A stretch of 15,306 bases of DNA from Oscillospiraceae bacterium (GCA_017394565.1 JAFPXW010000408.1:1-15306); one strand, 5' to 3'; positions 1 to 10,872 are shown, counted from the stretch's first letter. Notes: a model not told the origin generated them from the sequence alone. Program-made: numbers and translations.

Positions 1-320
1 CACAGAACGGTTACGGAACCGTCGAGTACACGCAGGGAACGCTCAACCTCTACAGTGAAGTCAACGTGTCCGGGGGTGTCGATGATATTGATTCTGTGGC
101 CTGCCCAGAATGCAGTGGTAGCTGCAGAAGTGATGGTGATACCTCTCTCCTGCTCCTGCTCCATCCAGTCCATGGTAGCGGCACCCTCGTGGGTTTCGCC
201 GATCTTGTGGTTAACACCGGTGTAGAACAGGATACGCTCGGTTGTGGTGGTCTTACCGGCATCGATGTGTGCCATGATGCCGATGTTTCTGGTCATTTCC
301 AGACTACAATCTCTTGCCAT
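1..320 (-). CDS. fusA: Elongation factor G, N-terminal part (cut by window start)
   Basis: EF-G is the cytoplasmic GTPase that drives ribosomal translocation and, with RRF, ribosome recycling. The first 106 codons are visible and the rest lies beyond base 1. The protein opens MARDCSLEMTRNIGIMAHID. The P-loop G1 motif AHIDAGKT is at residues 17-24, the G2/switch I segment RGITITSA at about 59-66 with the conserved Thr64, and G3 DTPGH at 81-85. These are typical of bacterial EF-G. The ATG at 320 is chosen because AAGGAGGA precedes it at normal spacing. Another ATG at 325 is out of frame. It is the third gene of the str operon, 23 nt after rpsG, and is presumably co-transcribed with rpsL and rpsG. 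The fusidic-acid-relevant domains are not in view. A closely related GTPase such as a TetM-like protection protein is unlikely given the match and the context. Confidence 0.97.
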   Translation of the reverse strand, partial: MARDCSLEMTRNIGIMAHIDAGKTTTTERILFYTGVNHKIGETHEGAATMDWMEQEQERGITITSAATTAFWAGHRINIIDTPGHVDFTVEVERSLRVLDGSVTVL

Positions 321-343
321 AGCATTTCCTCCTTAAGCCGATA

Positions 344-814
344 TTACCAGCGATAGTGAGCAAACGCCTTGTTTGCCTCAGCCATCTTGTGCGTATCTTC
401 ACGCTTCTTGCAAGCACCGCCATTGCCCTGCAGAGCATCCATGATCTCGCCGGCAAGTCTTTCCTTCATGGTCTTTTCGTTGCGCTCTCTGGAATACTTG
501 GTGATCCATCTCAGGCCGAGAGTCTGCTTTCTCTCCGGACGAACCTCCATCGGAACCTGATAGGTCGCACCGCCGAGACGGCGAGCCTTGACCTCGAGCT
601 GAGGCATGATGTTCTCCATAGCCTCTTCAAAAACCTCCAGAGCGTCTCTGCCAGTCTTCTCTGCTACGATCTCGAATGCACCGTAAACGATCTTCTGAGC
701 AACACCCTTCTTGCCGTCGAGCATTACGTTGTTGATCAGACGAGTCACGAGCTTGGAATTGTATACAGGATCCTGCAGTACATCACGCTTTGCGACATTA
801 CCTCTTCTTGGCAT
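344..814 (-). CDS. rpsG: 30S ribosomal protein S7
   Basis: S7 is a primary 16S rRNA-binding protein. It nucleates assembly of the 30S head and contacts E-site tRNA and mRNA. The product is 156 residues, the normal bacterial length. It starts MPRRGNVAKRDVLQDPVYNS and ends ANKAFAHYRW. The core motifs VTRLINNVMLDGKK, ARRLGGATYQVP and LGLRWITKYSR are all present. A longer reading frame reaches base 853, but the ATG at 814 is the real start: AAGGAGGG lies 7 nt upstream and the family begins with MPRR. It follows rpsL after an unusually long 182-nt gap and precedes fusA by 23 nt. In E. coli, S7 represses its own operon by binding the S12-S7 gap; whether that happens here is not shown. Confidence 0.98.
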   Translation of the reverse strand: MPRRGNVAKRDVLQDPVYNSKLVTRLINNVMLDGKKGVAQKIVYGAFEIVAEKTGRDALEVFEEAMENIMPQLEVKARRLGGATYQVPMEVRPERKQTLGLRWITKYSRERNEKTMKERLAGEIMDALQGNGGACKKREDTHKMAEANKAFAHYRW

Positions 815-996
815 TTCGCTTCCCTCCTTCACATTAGTTGTGTGGTTGTCCACAGTGTGAATTCATCGGTACTCGCACCGCTTGTCCGCGGTACGTCACC
901 AGTGCAGAGGCTGTCATCTATATAATAACAGACTCCACAGCTTGTGTGTGGTGATTCTGAATGATTCACGAAATTAGATTAAAAATGGTTTGTGGC
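815..996 (-). other. rpsL-rpsG intergenic region with small hairpins
   Basis: This 182-nt gap between S12 and S7 is long for co-transcribed ribosomal protein genes. In the mRNA sense it can form a 5-bp hairpin TGTGG-ACAA-CCACA (841-854), ending about 26 nt before the rpsG start codon. A second is CCGC-N6-GCGG (878-891), which may extend through GTA/TAC pairing. No T-run follows either, so they do not look like terminators. I find no convincing promoter with both boxes, although an AT-rich TTATTATATA stretch lies around 917-926. The structure could be an S7 autoregulatory site by analogy with E. coli, or an RNA processing site. That is inference. Confidence 0.35.
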
Positions 997-1422
997 TTAC
1001 GCCTTCTTGCCTGCCTTAGGCTTCTTAGCACCGTACTTGGAACGTGCCTGATTACGGTTAGCAACACCCTGTGCATCGAGCGCACCGCGGATGATGTGGT
1101 AACGTACACCAGGGAGGTCCTTTACACGGCCGCCGCGGATCAGAACAACGGAGTGCTCCTGAAGATTGTGGCCGATACCCGGGATGTAGGAAGTTACCTC
1201 GTAACCATTTGTCAGCTTAACTCTGGCGATCTTACGCATTGCGGAGTTCGGCTTCTTCGGTGTCGTGGTCTTAACGACAGTGCAAACGCCTCTCTTCTGC
1301 GGAGCGCTCTGGTCGATCTGGATCTTCTTCTTTGCGTTGTAACCCTTCTGGAGAGCCGGCGCAGTAGACTTGGATACAGAAACCTTTCTGCCCTTGCGTA
1401 CGAGCTGGTTAAATGTTGGCAT
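997..1422 (-). CDS. rpsL: 30S ribosomal protein S12
   Basis: S12 sits at the decoding centre of the 30S subunit and controls translational accuracy; it is the streptomycin-resistance locus. The product is 141 residues, opening MPTFNQLVRKGRK and ending SKYGAKKPKAGKKA. Conserved blocks are QKRGVC (42-47), TTTPKKPNSAMRK (52-64), YIPGIGHNLQEHS (79-91) and IRGGRVKDLPGVRYH. The extra N-terminal segment around residues 27-40 is the Gram-positive form, longer than the roughly 124-residue E. coli protein. The streptomycin-relevant lysines are wild type: Lys56 corresponds to E. coli Lys42 and Lys101 to Lys87, with Asp102 at the methylthio-aspartate position. The ATG at 1422 follows AAGGAGGAAATCAA. It is the first gene of the leftward str operon, behind a consensus promoter at 1481-1509. 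Confidence 0.98.
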   Translation of the reverse strand: MPTFNQLVRKGRKVSVSKSTAPALQKGYNAKKKIQIDQSAPQKRGVCTVVKTTTPKKPNSAMRKIARVKLTNGYEVTSYIPGIGHNLQEHSVVLIRGGRVKDLPGVRYHIIRGALDAQGVANRNQARSKYGAKKPKAGKKA

Positions 1423-1480
1423 TTGATTTCCTCCTTACTTAAAAATGTTACACGGCGTGAGTTTTGCCGCATACCATGTT

Positions 1481-1509
1481 ATTATACACCCTGAAATGTG
1501 GTTTGTCAA
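1481..1509 (-). promoter_or_regulatory. Perfect sigma-A promoter for rpsL-rpsG-fusA
   Basis: On the minus strand, TTGACA (1504-1509) is followed by exactly 17 nt and then TATAAT (1481-1486), matching consensus in both boxes. Transcription should start near 1474, leaving a leader of about 50 nt that contains a small CGGC/GCCG hairpin before the rpsL ribosome-binding site. There is no TGn extended -10 element, unlike the other promoters in this window. Confidence 0.9.
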
Positions 1510-1586
1510 GGGGTTTCGGAAAAGTTTTTTCGATGAAAAATTGATGTATTTCATGTATCTTTCCTGTCAGATTTGTGCATGAAACG

Positions 1587-1598
1587 CCCGGATCCGGG
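1587..1598. repeat. 12-bp perfect palindrome CCCGGATCCGGG
   Basis: CCCGGATCCGGG is a perfect palindrome midway between the rpsL and rpoB promoters. It lies about 80 bp upstream of the rpsL -35 box and about 80 bp upstream of the rpoB -35 box. No T-run follows it on either strand, so it is not an intrinsic terminator. It could be a protein-binding site shared by the two operons or chance. A wider inverted repeat, TTTCATG (1549-1555) with CATGAAA (1578-1584), lies beside it. Confidence 0.35.
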
Positions 1599-1678
1599 AA
1601 AAGAATGAAATTTCGTACAGGTTTTACGAGATTTGATATAAAGGTTTGTGCATATCTCCAAAGTGTAGATGGAACATC

Positions 1679-1707
1679 TTGACACTCTATATATAATGTG
1701 GTATAAT
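1679..1707 (+). promoter_or_regulatory. Perfect extended -10 sigma-A promoter for rpoBC
   Basis: TTGACA (1679-1684), a 17-nt spacer and TATAAT (1702-1707) match consensus exactly. TGG sits directly before the -10, giving a TGn extended -10 element. A second TATAAT at 1692-1697 has no matching -35. The predicted start is near 1714, giving an rpoB leader of about 155 nt. In many bacteria rpoB is read from upstream rplJ-rplL promoters; here it has its own very strong promoter and no ribosomal protein gene directly upstream. Confidence 0.9.
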
Positions 1708-1770
1708 ACTAAAATGCATCATATTGGCCTTGTGCGCCGGACGGGTTTTTCGGGCAAAAATCGGGTTAAT

Positions 1771-1799
1771 AGTATACCATATGATTTTGCTTTTGTCAA
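1771..1799 (-). promoter_or_regulatory. Second leftward promoter inside the rpoB leader
   Basis: On the minus strand, TTGACA (1794-1799), a 17-nt spacer and TATACT (1771-1776) form a near-perfect sigma-A promoter with a TGG extended -10. The predicted start is about 1764, reading leftward. The transcript would run back across the rpoB promoter, antisense to the first 50 nt or so of the rpoB mRNA, and could continue into rpsL as a distal str-operon promoter with a leader of about 340 nt. Its activity is unproven. Confidence 0.7.
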
Positions 1800-1868
1800 G
1801 CCCTGTGGAAAAATTTAATTTCTGCGGCAAACTTAGCCTGATCAAATACTTAATGGAGGTATCCGCCT

Positions 1869-4800
1869 ATGGTAAATGTAACTGCCAAGCAAGTCGGAAA
1901 GAACGTAAGAATGAGCTTCGGCAAGATTCCGGAAGTTCTGGATATGCCGAACCTCATTGAGATCCAGAAGAACTCCTATAAGTGGTTCCGTGAGGAAGGA
2001 CTTGGGGAAGTCTTCAAGGATTTCTCGGCAACGGATTACAACGGCAATCTCGTGCTGACCTTCACCGGCTATCGCTTCGATGACGATCATCTCAAGTACA
2101 AGACCATTGCGAAGGCAAAGGAGCATCAGGCTACCTACGCTTCTCCCCTGCGTGTCACCGCAAAGCTCTGGAACAAGGAGACCGGTGAAGTCAAGGAGAG
2201 CGAGATCTTCATGGGCGATTTCCCGCTGATGACTGACAGCGGTACATTCGTGATCAACGGCGCTGAGCGTGCGATCGTATCTCAGCTTGTTCGTTCCCCC
2301 GGCGTATACTACGATATGGAGAAGGACAAGACCGGTAAGGAGCTGTTCAAGTCCACCATCATCCCGAACCGCGGCGCGTGGCTCGAGTACGAGATGGACT
2401 CCAACGACATCGTCTATGTCCGCATCGATAAGAACCGCAAGATCCCGCTGACGACGTTCCTGCGTGCGATCGGTCTGGGTACGGATCAGGAGATCGAGGA
2501 GATGTTCGGTCACGACGAGCGTCTGTACGAGACCATCCTCCAGAAGGACACCGCAAAGTCCGTCAACGACGGTCTGGTCGAAACCTATAAGAAGCTTCGT
2601 CCCGGCGAGCCGCCGACGGTCGAGAGTGCGCAGAGCCACCTCGATATGCTGTTCTTTGATCCGCGCCGTTATGATCTGTGCAAGTTCGGCCGCTATAAAT
2701 ATAATAAGAAGCTCGGCATCGCTTCCCGTCTGACCGGTCATGTGGCTTCCCGCCCGATCGTGGATCCTGTTACCGGCGAGGTCCTGGCAGAAGCCGGCGA
2801 GCTGATGACTTACGAGAAGGCGAATGCCGTTCAGCAGGCTGGTGTCTTTGAGGCTTACCTGACGGTCGAATCCAAGCAGTTCTACACGGACGAAAACGGT
2901 CAGAGCCAGGTGCGCATGGTCGAGAAGGAGATCAAGGTGCTGGGTAACGGCATGGTCGATCTCGCAGGCTATGTGGACTTCGATCCGAAGGACATCGGCA
3001 TCAAGGAACTCGTTTCCATCCGTGTGCTGCGCGATATTCTGGATACGACCGATCCGGCTGACCTCCAGAAGGTCTGCAAGCGCCGCGCCGAGGAACTGAT
3101 CCCGAACCATATCACACTCGATGATATTTTCGCATCCGTTTCCTACTTCCTGAATCTGTGCGAGGGCGTCGGCAATATCGACGATATCGACCACCTCGGC
3201 AACAGACGTATCCGCCGCGTCGGTGAGCTGCTCCAGAACACCATGCGCTCCGGTATGGCAAGAATGGAACGCGGTATCCGCGAGAGAATGAACCTCCAGA
3301 CACAGGATATGGATGTCATCACGCCGCAGGCACTGGTCAACATCCGTCCGGTCACCTCCCAGATCAAGGAATTCTTCTGCTCTTCTCCGCTGTCCCAGTT
3401 CATGGATCAGAACAACCCTCTGGCAGAGCTGACTCACAAGCGTCGTCTGTCCGCCCTTGGTCCCGGCGGTCTGTCCCGTGACCGCGCCGGATTCGAGGTT
3501 CGTGACGTACATTATTCCCACTACGGCAGAATGTGCCCGATCGAGACGCCTGAAGGTCCTAACATCGGTCTGATCTCGTATCTGGCGACTTTCGCTAAGA
3601 TCAATGAGTACGGTTTCATAGAAGCGCCGTACCGCCGTGTGGATAAGGCGACCGGTATCGTTACCGATGAGGTCGTTTATATGCCGGCTGACATGGAGGA
3701 TAACTTCATCGTCGCACAGGCGAATGAGCCGCTGACTGAGGACGGTCATTTTGCACGTCCGAAGGTTACCGCGCGTTACCGTGACAAGATCCTGGAGTGC
3801 GACAACGCGAAGGTCGACTACATGGACGTATCCCCGAAGATGGTCGTTTCCGTCGCAACTGCGATGATCCCCTTCCTCGAAAACGACGATGCGAACCGTG
3901 CCCTCATGGGTGCGAATATGCAGCGTCAGGCTGTGCCGCTGCTCAAGACCGAGCGCCCGTTCGTTGGTACCGGTATGGAGTACAAGGCGGCCGTGGACTC
4001 CGGTGTCTGCATCCTTTCTGAGTGCGACGGTGTCTGCACATTTGTTTCCGCTGATAAGATCGTGGTGCAGGACGAGAACAAGGTCGATCACGTTTATGAG
4101 ATGATCAAGTTCCAGCGCTCCAACCAGGATACCTGCGTCAACCAGCGTCCGATCGTCAACTGCGGCGATACCATCCGCAAGGGACAGGTACTTGCAGACG
4201 GTCCGGCTACCGCTGACGGCGAAATTTCCCTCGGTAAGAACGCCCTCATCGGCTTCATGACCTGGGAAGGCTACAACTACGAGGATGCCGTTCTGCTGAA
4301 CGAGCGTCTGGTTCGTGAGGACGTATTTACGTCCATCCACATCGAGGAGTACGAGCTGGAGTGCCGTGACACCAAGCTCGGACCGGAGGAGATCACCCGC
4401 GACATCCCGAATGTCGGCGATGATGCCCTCAAGAACCTCGACGAACATGGTATCATCCGCATCGGTGCGGAGGTCACTGCCGGCGATATCCTCGTTGGTA
4501 AGGTCACCCCGAAGGGCGAGACCGAGTTGACCGCTGAGGAGCGCCTGCTCCGCGCGATCTTCGGTGAGAAGGCACGCGAGGTGCGTGATAATTCCCTGAA
4601 GGTGCCGCACGGTGAAGGCGGTATCGTCATTGACGTCAAGATCTTCAAGCGCGGCGAGAAGATCTCCGATGATACAGGTGCAGAAGTTTCCGAGCTCGGC
4701 ACTGGCGTCAATATGCTGGTTCGCGTTTATATCGCACAGAAGCGTAAGATCTCTGTCGGCGATAAGATGGCGGGCCGTCACGGTAACAAGGGTGTCGTTT

Positions 4801-5753
4801 CCAGAATCCTGCCTGAGGAGGATATGCCGTTCCTGCCGGATGGCACGCCGCTGGACATCGTGCTGAATCCTCTGGGCGTACCGTCCCGTATGAACATCGG
4901 TCAGGTACTCGAGGTTCACCTCGGCATGAGTGCAAAGGCTCTTGGCTGGCACATCATGACACCTGTATTCGACGGCGCACACGAGGACGACATCCGCGCT
5001 TGCTTCCGTGAGGCAAACGAGAAGAATGCGCCTTACCGTGATGAACCGTTCGAGATTGGCAAGATGGACAAGGTCATCAACCCGAAGGCCATCGAGATGA
5101 ACGAGGACGGCAAATTCACCCTGTACGACGGCAGAACCGGTGAGAAGTTCGATAACCGCGTCACCGTCGGTTATATGTACTACCTCAAGCTCCACCACCT
5201 CGTAGATGATAAGATCCACGCACGTTCCGTAGGCCCGTACTCCCTCGTTACCCAGCAGCCTCTGGGCGGTAAGGCACAGTTCGGCGGCCAGCGTTTCGGT
5301 GAGATGGAAGTTTGGGCGCTGGAGGCATACGGCGCAGCTTACACCCTGCAGGAGATCCTGACTGTCAAGTCCGACGATACCATCGGCCGTGTCAATACCT
5401 ACGAGCATATCGTCAAGGGACAGAACGTTCCGAAGCCGGGTATTCCGGAATCCTTCAAGGTACTCATCAAGGAGATGCAGTCACTCGGTCTGGATGTCAA
5501 GGTACTCGACGAGAACAAGGAGGAGATCGACCTCAAGCAGCACTTCGAGGAAGACGACGATCTCCCGATGCCGGCAGCAGATTTCAATGATGACTTCCGC
5601 AGCGACGAGGACGAATTCGAGAGCCACGGCTTCACCACCGGTGACGTTGAGGATATCGACGCTCCCCTGCCGGATGACGACGAGGACAGCTTCGCAGAGT
5701 CCGCAGATCCGGATCTCTCCGATGACGACTTCGGCGACGAGGATCTTTTCTAA
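1869..5753 (+). CDS. rpoB: DNA-directed RNA polymerase subunit beta
   Basis: The beta subunit forms one pincer of RNA polymerase, lines the active centre and is the target of rifamycins. The product is 1294 residues, about 100 more than B. subtilis RpoB. The start ATG at 1869 follows GGAGG (1855-1859) with a 9-nt gap. The rifampicin region reads LSQFMDQNNPLAELTHKRR then LSALGPGGL. Asp513, His523 and Ser528 correspond to E. coli Asp516, His526 and Ser531, so it looks rifampicin-sensitive. CPIETPEGPNIGLI and the catalytic-side GDKMAGRHGNKGVVS block are intact, as is the C-terminal QPLGGKAQFGGQRFGEME segment. An insertion of about 25 residues precedes LYDGRTGEKFDNR. The last 68 residues (1227-1294) are a strongly acidic tail with 31 Asp/Glu. 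It is followed after 112 nt by rpoC, with which it is presumably co-transcribed. Confidence 0.98.
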   Translation: MVNVTAKQVGKNVRMSFGKIPEVLDMPNLIEIQKNSYKWFREEGLGEVFKDFSATDYNGNLVLTFTGYRFDDDHLKYKTIAKAKEHQATYASPLRVTAKLWNKETGEVKESEIFMGDFPLMTDSGTFVINGAERAIVSQLVRSPGVYYDMEKDKTGKELFKSTIIPNRGAWLEYEMDSNDIVYVRIDKNRKIPLTTFLRAIGLGTDQEIEEMFGHDERLYETILQKDTAKSVNDGLVETYKKLRPGEPPTVESAQSHLDMLFFDPRRYDLCKFGRYKYNKKLGIASRLTGHVASRPIVDPVTGEVLAEAGELMTYEKANAVQQAGVFEAYLTVESKQFYTDENGQSQVRMVEKEIKVLGNGMVDLAGYVDFDPKDIGIKELVSIRVLRDILDTTDPADLQKVCKRRAEELIPNHITLDDIFASVSYFLNLCEGVGNIDDIDHLGNRRIRRVGELLQNTMRSGMARMERGIRERMNLQTQDMDVITPQALVNIRPVTSQIKEFFCSSPLSQFMDQNNPLAELTHKRRLSALGPGGLSRDRAGFEVRDVHYSHYGRMCPIETPEGPNIGLISYLATFAKINEYGFIEAPYRRVDKATGIVTDEVVYMPADMEDNFIVAQANEPLTEDGHFARPKVTARYRDKILECDNAKVDYMDVSPKMVVSVATAMIPFLENDDANRALMGANMQRQAVPLLKTERPFVGTGMEYKAAVDSGVCILSECDGVCTFVSADKIVVQDENKVDHVYEMIKFQRSNQDTCVNQRPIVNCGDTIRKGQVLADGPATADGEISLGKNALIGFMTWEGYNYEDAVLLNERLVREDVFTSIHIEEYELECRDTKLGPEEITRDIPNVGDDALKNLDEHGIIRIGAEVTAGDILVGKVTPKGETELTAEERLLRAIFGEKAREVRDNSLKVPHGEGGIVIDVKIFKRGEKISDDTGAEVSELGTGVNMLVRVYIAQKRKISVGDKMAGRHGNKGVVSRILPEEDMPFLPDGTPLDIVLNPLGVPSRMNIGQVLEVHLGMSAKALGWHIMTPVFDGAHEDDIRACFREANEKNAPYRDEPFEIGKMDKVINPKAIEMNEDGKFTLYDGRTGEKFDNRVTVGYMYYLKLHHLVDDKIHARSVGPYSLVTQQPLGGKAQFGGQRFGEMEVWALEAYGAAYTLQEILTVKSDDTIGRVNTYEHIVKGQNVPKPGIPESFKVLIKEMQSLGLDVKVLDENKEEIDLKQHFEEDDDLPMPAADFNDDFRSDEDEFESHGFTTGDVEDIDAPLPDDDEDSFAESADPDLSDDDFGDEDLF

Positions 5754-5784
5754 GGTCAGGATCGCAAGTTAAGATATAATCAGG

Positions 5785-5823
5785 TTGCAGGTCCGGCGCG
5801 CACCATGCGCCGGCGCCTTGCAA
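5785..5823 (+). other. Stable hairpin in the rpoB-rpoC gap
   Basis: The 112-nt gap between rpoB and rpoC can fold into a two-part stem. The upper part is CCGGCGC (5793-5799) with GCGCCGG (5807-5813) around a 7-nt loop. The lower part is TTGCAGG (5785-5791) with CTTGCAA (5817-5823), including one G-U pair, separated by a small internal loop. No T-run follows, so read-through into rpoC is expected. It may be an RNase processing or stability element, or a pause site. TATAAT-like hexamers at 5775 and 5833 lack -35 boxes. Confidence 0.6.
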
Positions 5824-5850
5824 ATTCCGTCATATAATCCAACTTCTTAT

Positions 5851-5865
5851 AAGGAGGTAAACGGT

Positions 5866-5868
<3 letters not shown>
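5851..5868 (+). promoter_or_regulatory. Ribosome-binding site that fixes a TTG start for rpoC
   Basis: AAGGAGGT (5851-5858), a near-perfect Shine-Dalgarno sequence, lies 7 nt before TTG at 5866-5868. The open frame extends upstream to an ATG at 5785, but the added 27 residues are encoded by the intergenic hairpin and do not resemble RpoC. Translation from TTG gives MESTTFASLQIGLASPERIR, the usual start of the family. Confidence 0.9.
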
Positions 5869-9792
<3,924 letters not shown>

Positions 9793-9800
9793 TTTCCATA

Positions 9801-9834
9801 CATCCCCTGCTCCGGCAGGGGATGCATTTTTTTT
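9801..9834 (+). terminator. Intrinsic terminator after rpoC
   Basis: A perfect 10-bp stem, CATCCCCTGC (9801-9810) with GCAGGGGATG (9815-9824), closes a TCCG tetraloop. A run of eight T residues (9827-9834) follows. It should end the rpoBC transcript. Confidence 0.95.
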
Positions 9835-9874
9835 GCACTTCACTGCATAAAATGACTCTGGCAGGAAATTCAGC

Positions 9875-9903
9875 TTTACAAATCCGGCGAAATATGGTAT
9901 ACT
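9875..9903 (+). promoter_or_regulatory. Extended -10 promoter for the lysozyme-DUF3810 operon
   Basis: TTTACA (9875-9880), a 17-nt spacer and TATACT (9898-9903) with TGG before the -10. The start is expected near 9910, about 36 nt before the lysozyme ATG. The spacer is 13/17 identical to that of the topoisomerase promoter at 12035. Confidence 0.85.
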
Positions 9904-9945
9904 GAATATATACATTTCGACATCCTACAGAAAGGTGTGTATCCT

Positions 9946-10863
9946 ATGAAACTCAAAGCCGCAGTTACCATTCAATCCTTCGTCATTGTAGCACTCATCG
10001 CACTCGTCGGATGGCTGGTATACTCCCAGATCCCGGAAACCGAACCTGCTTCCCTCAATGTGGTGGACGGACAGATCGTGACAGAACCGCGCGACAATGC
10101 CTACTCAACCAATGGCGACAAAATCTACCTCGACATGGGCGGCATCGGGGAAATGTGGCTGCCGGTTCTGGAGGACGTGCCTGCCTGCACGCGCGTTCCG
10201 GAACAGCACGTTACCCGCAACGGACAGGTCTATTACACAGAAAACGGCGAAATTACGTCGGTACTGGGCATTGACGTTTCCTCCTATCAGGAAACCATCG
10301 ACTGGCAGCAGGTCAAGGAAGCCGGCATCGACTTCGCTTTCATCCGCTGCGCCTACCGCGGCTACGAAAGCGGCAAGCTGGTCGAGGATCCCAGATTCCA
10401 CGAGAATATGCAGGGCGCGATCAATGCCGGCATCCAGGTCGGCGTGTATTTCTACTCGCAGGCGACAACGGCCGAGGAAGCGCGTGAGGAAGCCGATATG
10501 ACGCTCAGCATGATCGACGGCTACGAGCTGACGTATCCCGTGGTGTACGACTGGGAAACCGTTTCCGACGATGCAGCACGCACTGACGGCATTTCTGTCG
10601 ATGAGCTGACCGCCTGCAATCTCGCGTTCTGCAAGCGCATCCAGGAAGCCGGCTACACACCGATGATCTATCAGAACAAGCGAACTTCCCTGCTCAAGCT
10701 CGACCTGCCGGCGCTCAAGGACTATGATTTCTGGCTCGCGGAATACACCGATCAGGCGACCTATTACTACGACTACCGCATCTGGCAGTACTGCTCGGAC
10801 GGACAGGTGCCCGGTATCAGCGGCGTGGTGGATATGAATATCTGCTTCCAGCCGTATGCCTGA
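9946..10863 (+). CDS. Membrane-anchored GH25 lysozyme-type muramidase
   Basis: GH25 enzymes cleave the beta-1,4 bond between N-acetylmuramic acid and N-acetylglucosamine in peptidoglycan. The product is 305 residues. Residues about 7-27 form one hydrophobic segment after a short basic start (MKLK), so it is probably a signal anchor with the rest outside the cell. Residues 28-105 match no domain I recognise. The GH25 domain spans about 106-305: GIDVSSYQ with Asp110 opens the barrel, and YPVVYDWE carries Asp202 and Glu204, the expected catalytic positions. DFAFIRCAYRGY, GVYFYSQA and RIWQYCSDG are further family landmarks. The ATG at 9946 is preferred over the in-frame GTG at 9937, because AAAGGTG sits 8 nt before the ATG. 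It is the first gene of a two-gene operon. No SH3, LysM or choline-binding repeats are visible. A housekeeping cell-wall role is more likely than a phage endolysin, as no phage genes are near. Confidence 0.92.
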   Translation: MKLKAAVTIQSFVIVALIALVGWLVYSQIPETEPASLNVVDGQIVTEPRDNAYSTNGDKIYLDMGGIGEMWLPVLEDVPACTRVPEQHVTRNGQVYYTENGEITSVLGIDVSSYQETIDWQQVKEAGIDFAFIRCAYRGYESGKLVEDPRFHENMQGAINAGIQVGVYFYSQATTAEEAREEADMTLSMIDGYELTYPVVYDWETVSDDAARTDGISVDELTACNLAFCKRIQEAGYTPMIYQNKRTSLLKLDLPALKDYDFWLAEYTDQATYYYDYRIWQYCSDGQVPGISGVVDMNICFQPYA

Positions 10864-10872
10864 GGACGCCTT

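Larger units (their letters stand above)
1423..1868. other. Divergent rpsL/rpoB control region, no gene
   Basis: This 446-nt region separates two strong, divergently transcribed operons and holds no credible coding sequence. A short rightward reading frame from 1724 runs into rpoB out of frame and has no ribosome-binding site. The region contains the rpsL promoter (1481-1509), the rpoB promoter (1679-1707) and a second leftward promoter (1771-1799). It also has a perfect 12-bp palindrome (1587-1598) and a small inverted repeat AGATG-GAA-CATCT (1667-1679) touching the rpoB -35 box. The rpoB leader is about 155 nt long. I see no intrinsic terminator in it, only three spaced CGGG tracts at 1742-1765. 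Confidence 0.8.

Noticed and set aside
815..853. N-terminal extension of S7 (MDNHTTNVKEGSE)
   Set aside because: It covers the ribosome-binding site of the true start at 814, and S7 proteins begin at MPRR.
1100..1270. Streptomycin-resistance changes in S12
   Set aside because: Lys56 and Lys101 (E. coli Lys42 and Lys87) are unchanged.
1735..1765. Possible G-quadruplex or attenuator in the rpoB leader (GGG tracts)
   Set aside because: There are only three GGG tracts and no complementary CCC arm, so neither a three-layer quadruplex nor a terminator stem is supported.
1724..1960. 78-codon rightward frame in the rpoB leader
   Set aside because: It overlaps the rpoB start out of frame, has no ribosome-binding site and its peptide has no recognisable features.
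3378..3470. Rifampicin-resistance changes in RpoB
   Set aside because: Asp513, His523 and Ser528 are all wild type, as is the surrounding cluster.
1842..5408. 1188-codon open frame antisense to rpoB
   Set aside because: It is aligned codon-for-codon with rpoB and is open only because rpoB avoids TTA, CTA and TCA. It lacks a ribosome-binding site and resembles no protein family.
5785..5865. N-terminal extension of RpoC from the ATG at 5785
   Set aside because: The extra 27 residues come from the intergenic hairpin, have no ribosome-binding site and are not RpoC-like. The TTG at 5866 has an ideal AAGGAGGT.
9946..10863. GH25 gene as a phage endolysin or prophage remnant
   Set aside because: No holin, structural or integrase gene is nearby, the protein has its own membrane anchor, and its promoter resembles the neighbouring chromosomal one.
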